Shown one piece after another: positions 45,818 through 46,088 of a DNA stretch of 46,088 nucleotides (its first letter is position 1; the number at the start of each line of letters is the position of its first letter). Origin of the DNA: Actinomycetota bacterium (GTDB lineage Bacteria; Actinomycetota; Humimicrobiia; Humimicrobiales; Humimicrobiaceae). The notes beneath the pieces were generated by a model. It made no database searches. It was not told where the DNA came from and saw nothing but the letters and a program-made list of their open reading frames with translations. The DNA lies in the NCBI GenBank assembly GCA_013202875.1, contig JABMRD010000099.1, positions 1 to 46,088 on the forward strand, in the 5' to 3' direction. Position numbers and translations under genes: made by a program.

Positions 45818-46088
45818 TTAAAAAAAGTATCTGAAAATTATTTAAAAAATTGGGATACTTTCCCTATATTTAAAATAGGATCTTCATCTTTAAATATAGG
45901 GGGTGGAAAGGATGCTGGCAATGAAGCATAGAAAAGCAGTAACAAGAGAGGTTCAAGATAGGTATGTAAAAGCTACTAAAAAAGTAAAAACTAAGATTTT
46001 AGATGAATTTTGTACCACCACTGGATACAACCGGGTCTATGCAGCAAGAATACTGCGGCTAAAGGTAGGAAAAGTTATAGGATATGCA
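45785..46088 (+). mobile_element. Left end of another insertion sequence, running off the window
   Basis: Interrupts the dehydrogenase fragment; contains the transposase start and repeated TCACTTAAAAA(AA)GTATC units. Left boundary approximate. Confidence 0.6.
45912..46088 (+). CDS. Partial integrase-core-type transposase N-terminus
   Basis: Open from ATG 45912 to window end: MLAMKHRKAVTREVQDRYVKATKKVKTKILDEFCTTTGYNRVYAARILRLKVGKVIGYA; preceded by GGAAAGG. Confidence 0.7.
   Translation, partial: MLAMKHRKAVTREVQDRYVKATKKVKTKILDEFCTTTGYNRVYAARILRLKVGKVIGYA

Noticed and set aside
1-46088. CRISPR arrays, tRNA or rRNA genes
   Set aside because: No regularly spaced repeats, no tRNA-like cloverleaf and no rRNA signatures were seen on either strand, apart from a boxA-like motif in the IS leader.

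Overview
AT-rich bacterial surface-glycan (O-antigen, capsule or S-layer/flagellar glycan type) locus with unusually many sugar-nucleotide genes. It is framed by IS481-family material: a 3' remnant at 1-141 and a full copy at ~40443-41658, both on the + strand. Four blocks are visible. (1) + strand, 368-18933: two multi-TM GT39/PMT-like proteins, an MsbA/PglK-like ABC exporter, a domain-swapped HldE-like enzyme (nucleotidyltransferase-kinase), a divergent GmhA-like SIS protein, two NAD-sugar epimerases, methyltransferases, TPP-dependent E1-alpha/E1-beta subunits without E2/E3, an acetolactate-synthase-like TPP enzyme, an SDR, a Zn-alcohol dehydrogenase and a GmhB-like phosphatase. (2) - strand, 19018-26933: GmhA-like SIS, a short SAF-less NeuB-like synthase, NeuA-like CMP-transferase, class-III aminotransferase, VOC protein, two methyltransferases and two radical-SAM proteins. 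This is a candidate atypical nonulosonate-type pathway. (3) + strand, 27573-39403: a pseudaminic-acid-type module (PseB, PseC, aldo/keto reductase, SpsF/PseF-like, GSA-type aminotransferase, PseG, formyltransferase, PseI). It is flanked by two genes that look more GC-rich: a 615-aa surface-carbohydrate protein and a 673-aa B12-binding-type radical SAM protein. (4) From 39.4 kb to the end: decayed mobile-element and gene fragments, the intact IS481 copy with an interesting leader, a - strand cupin/Gfo-Idh region, an in-frame URO-D/ROK chimera whose junction is a perfect palindrome, and an alcohol dehydrogenase interrupted by another IS at the right edge. All calls come from reading motifs by eye; no database searches were run.
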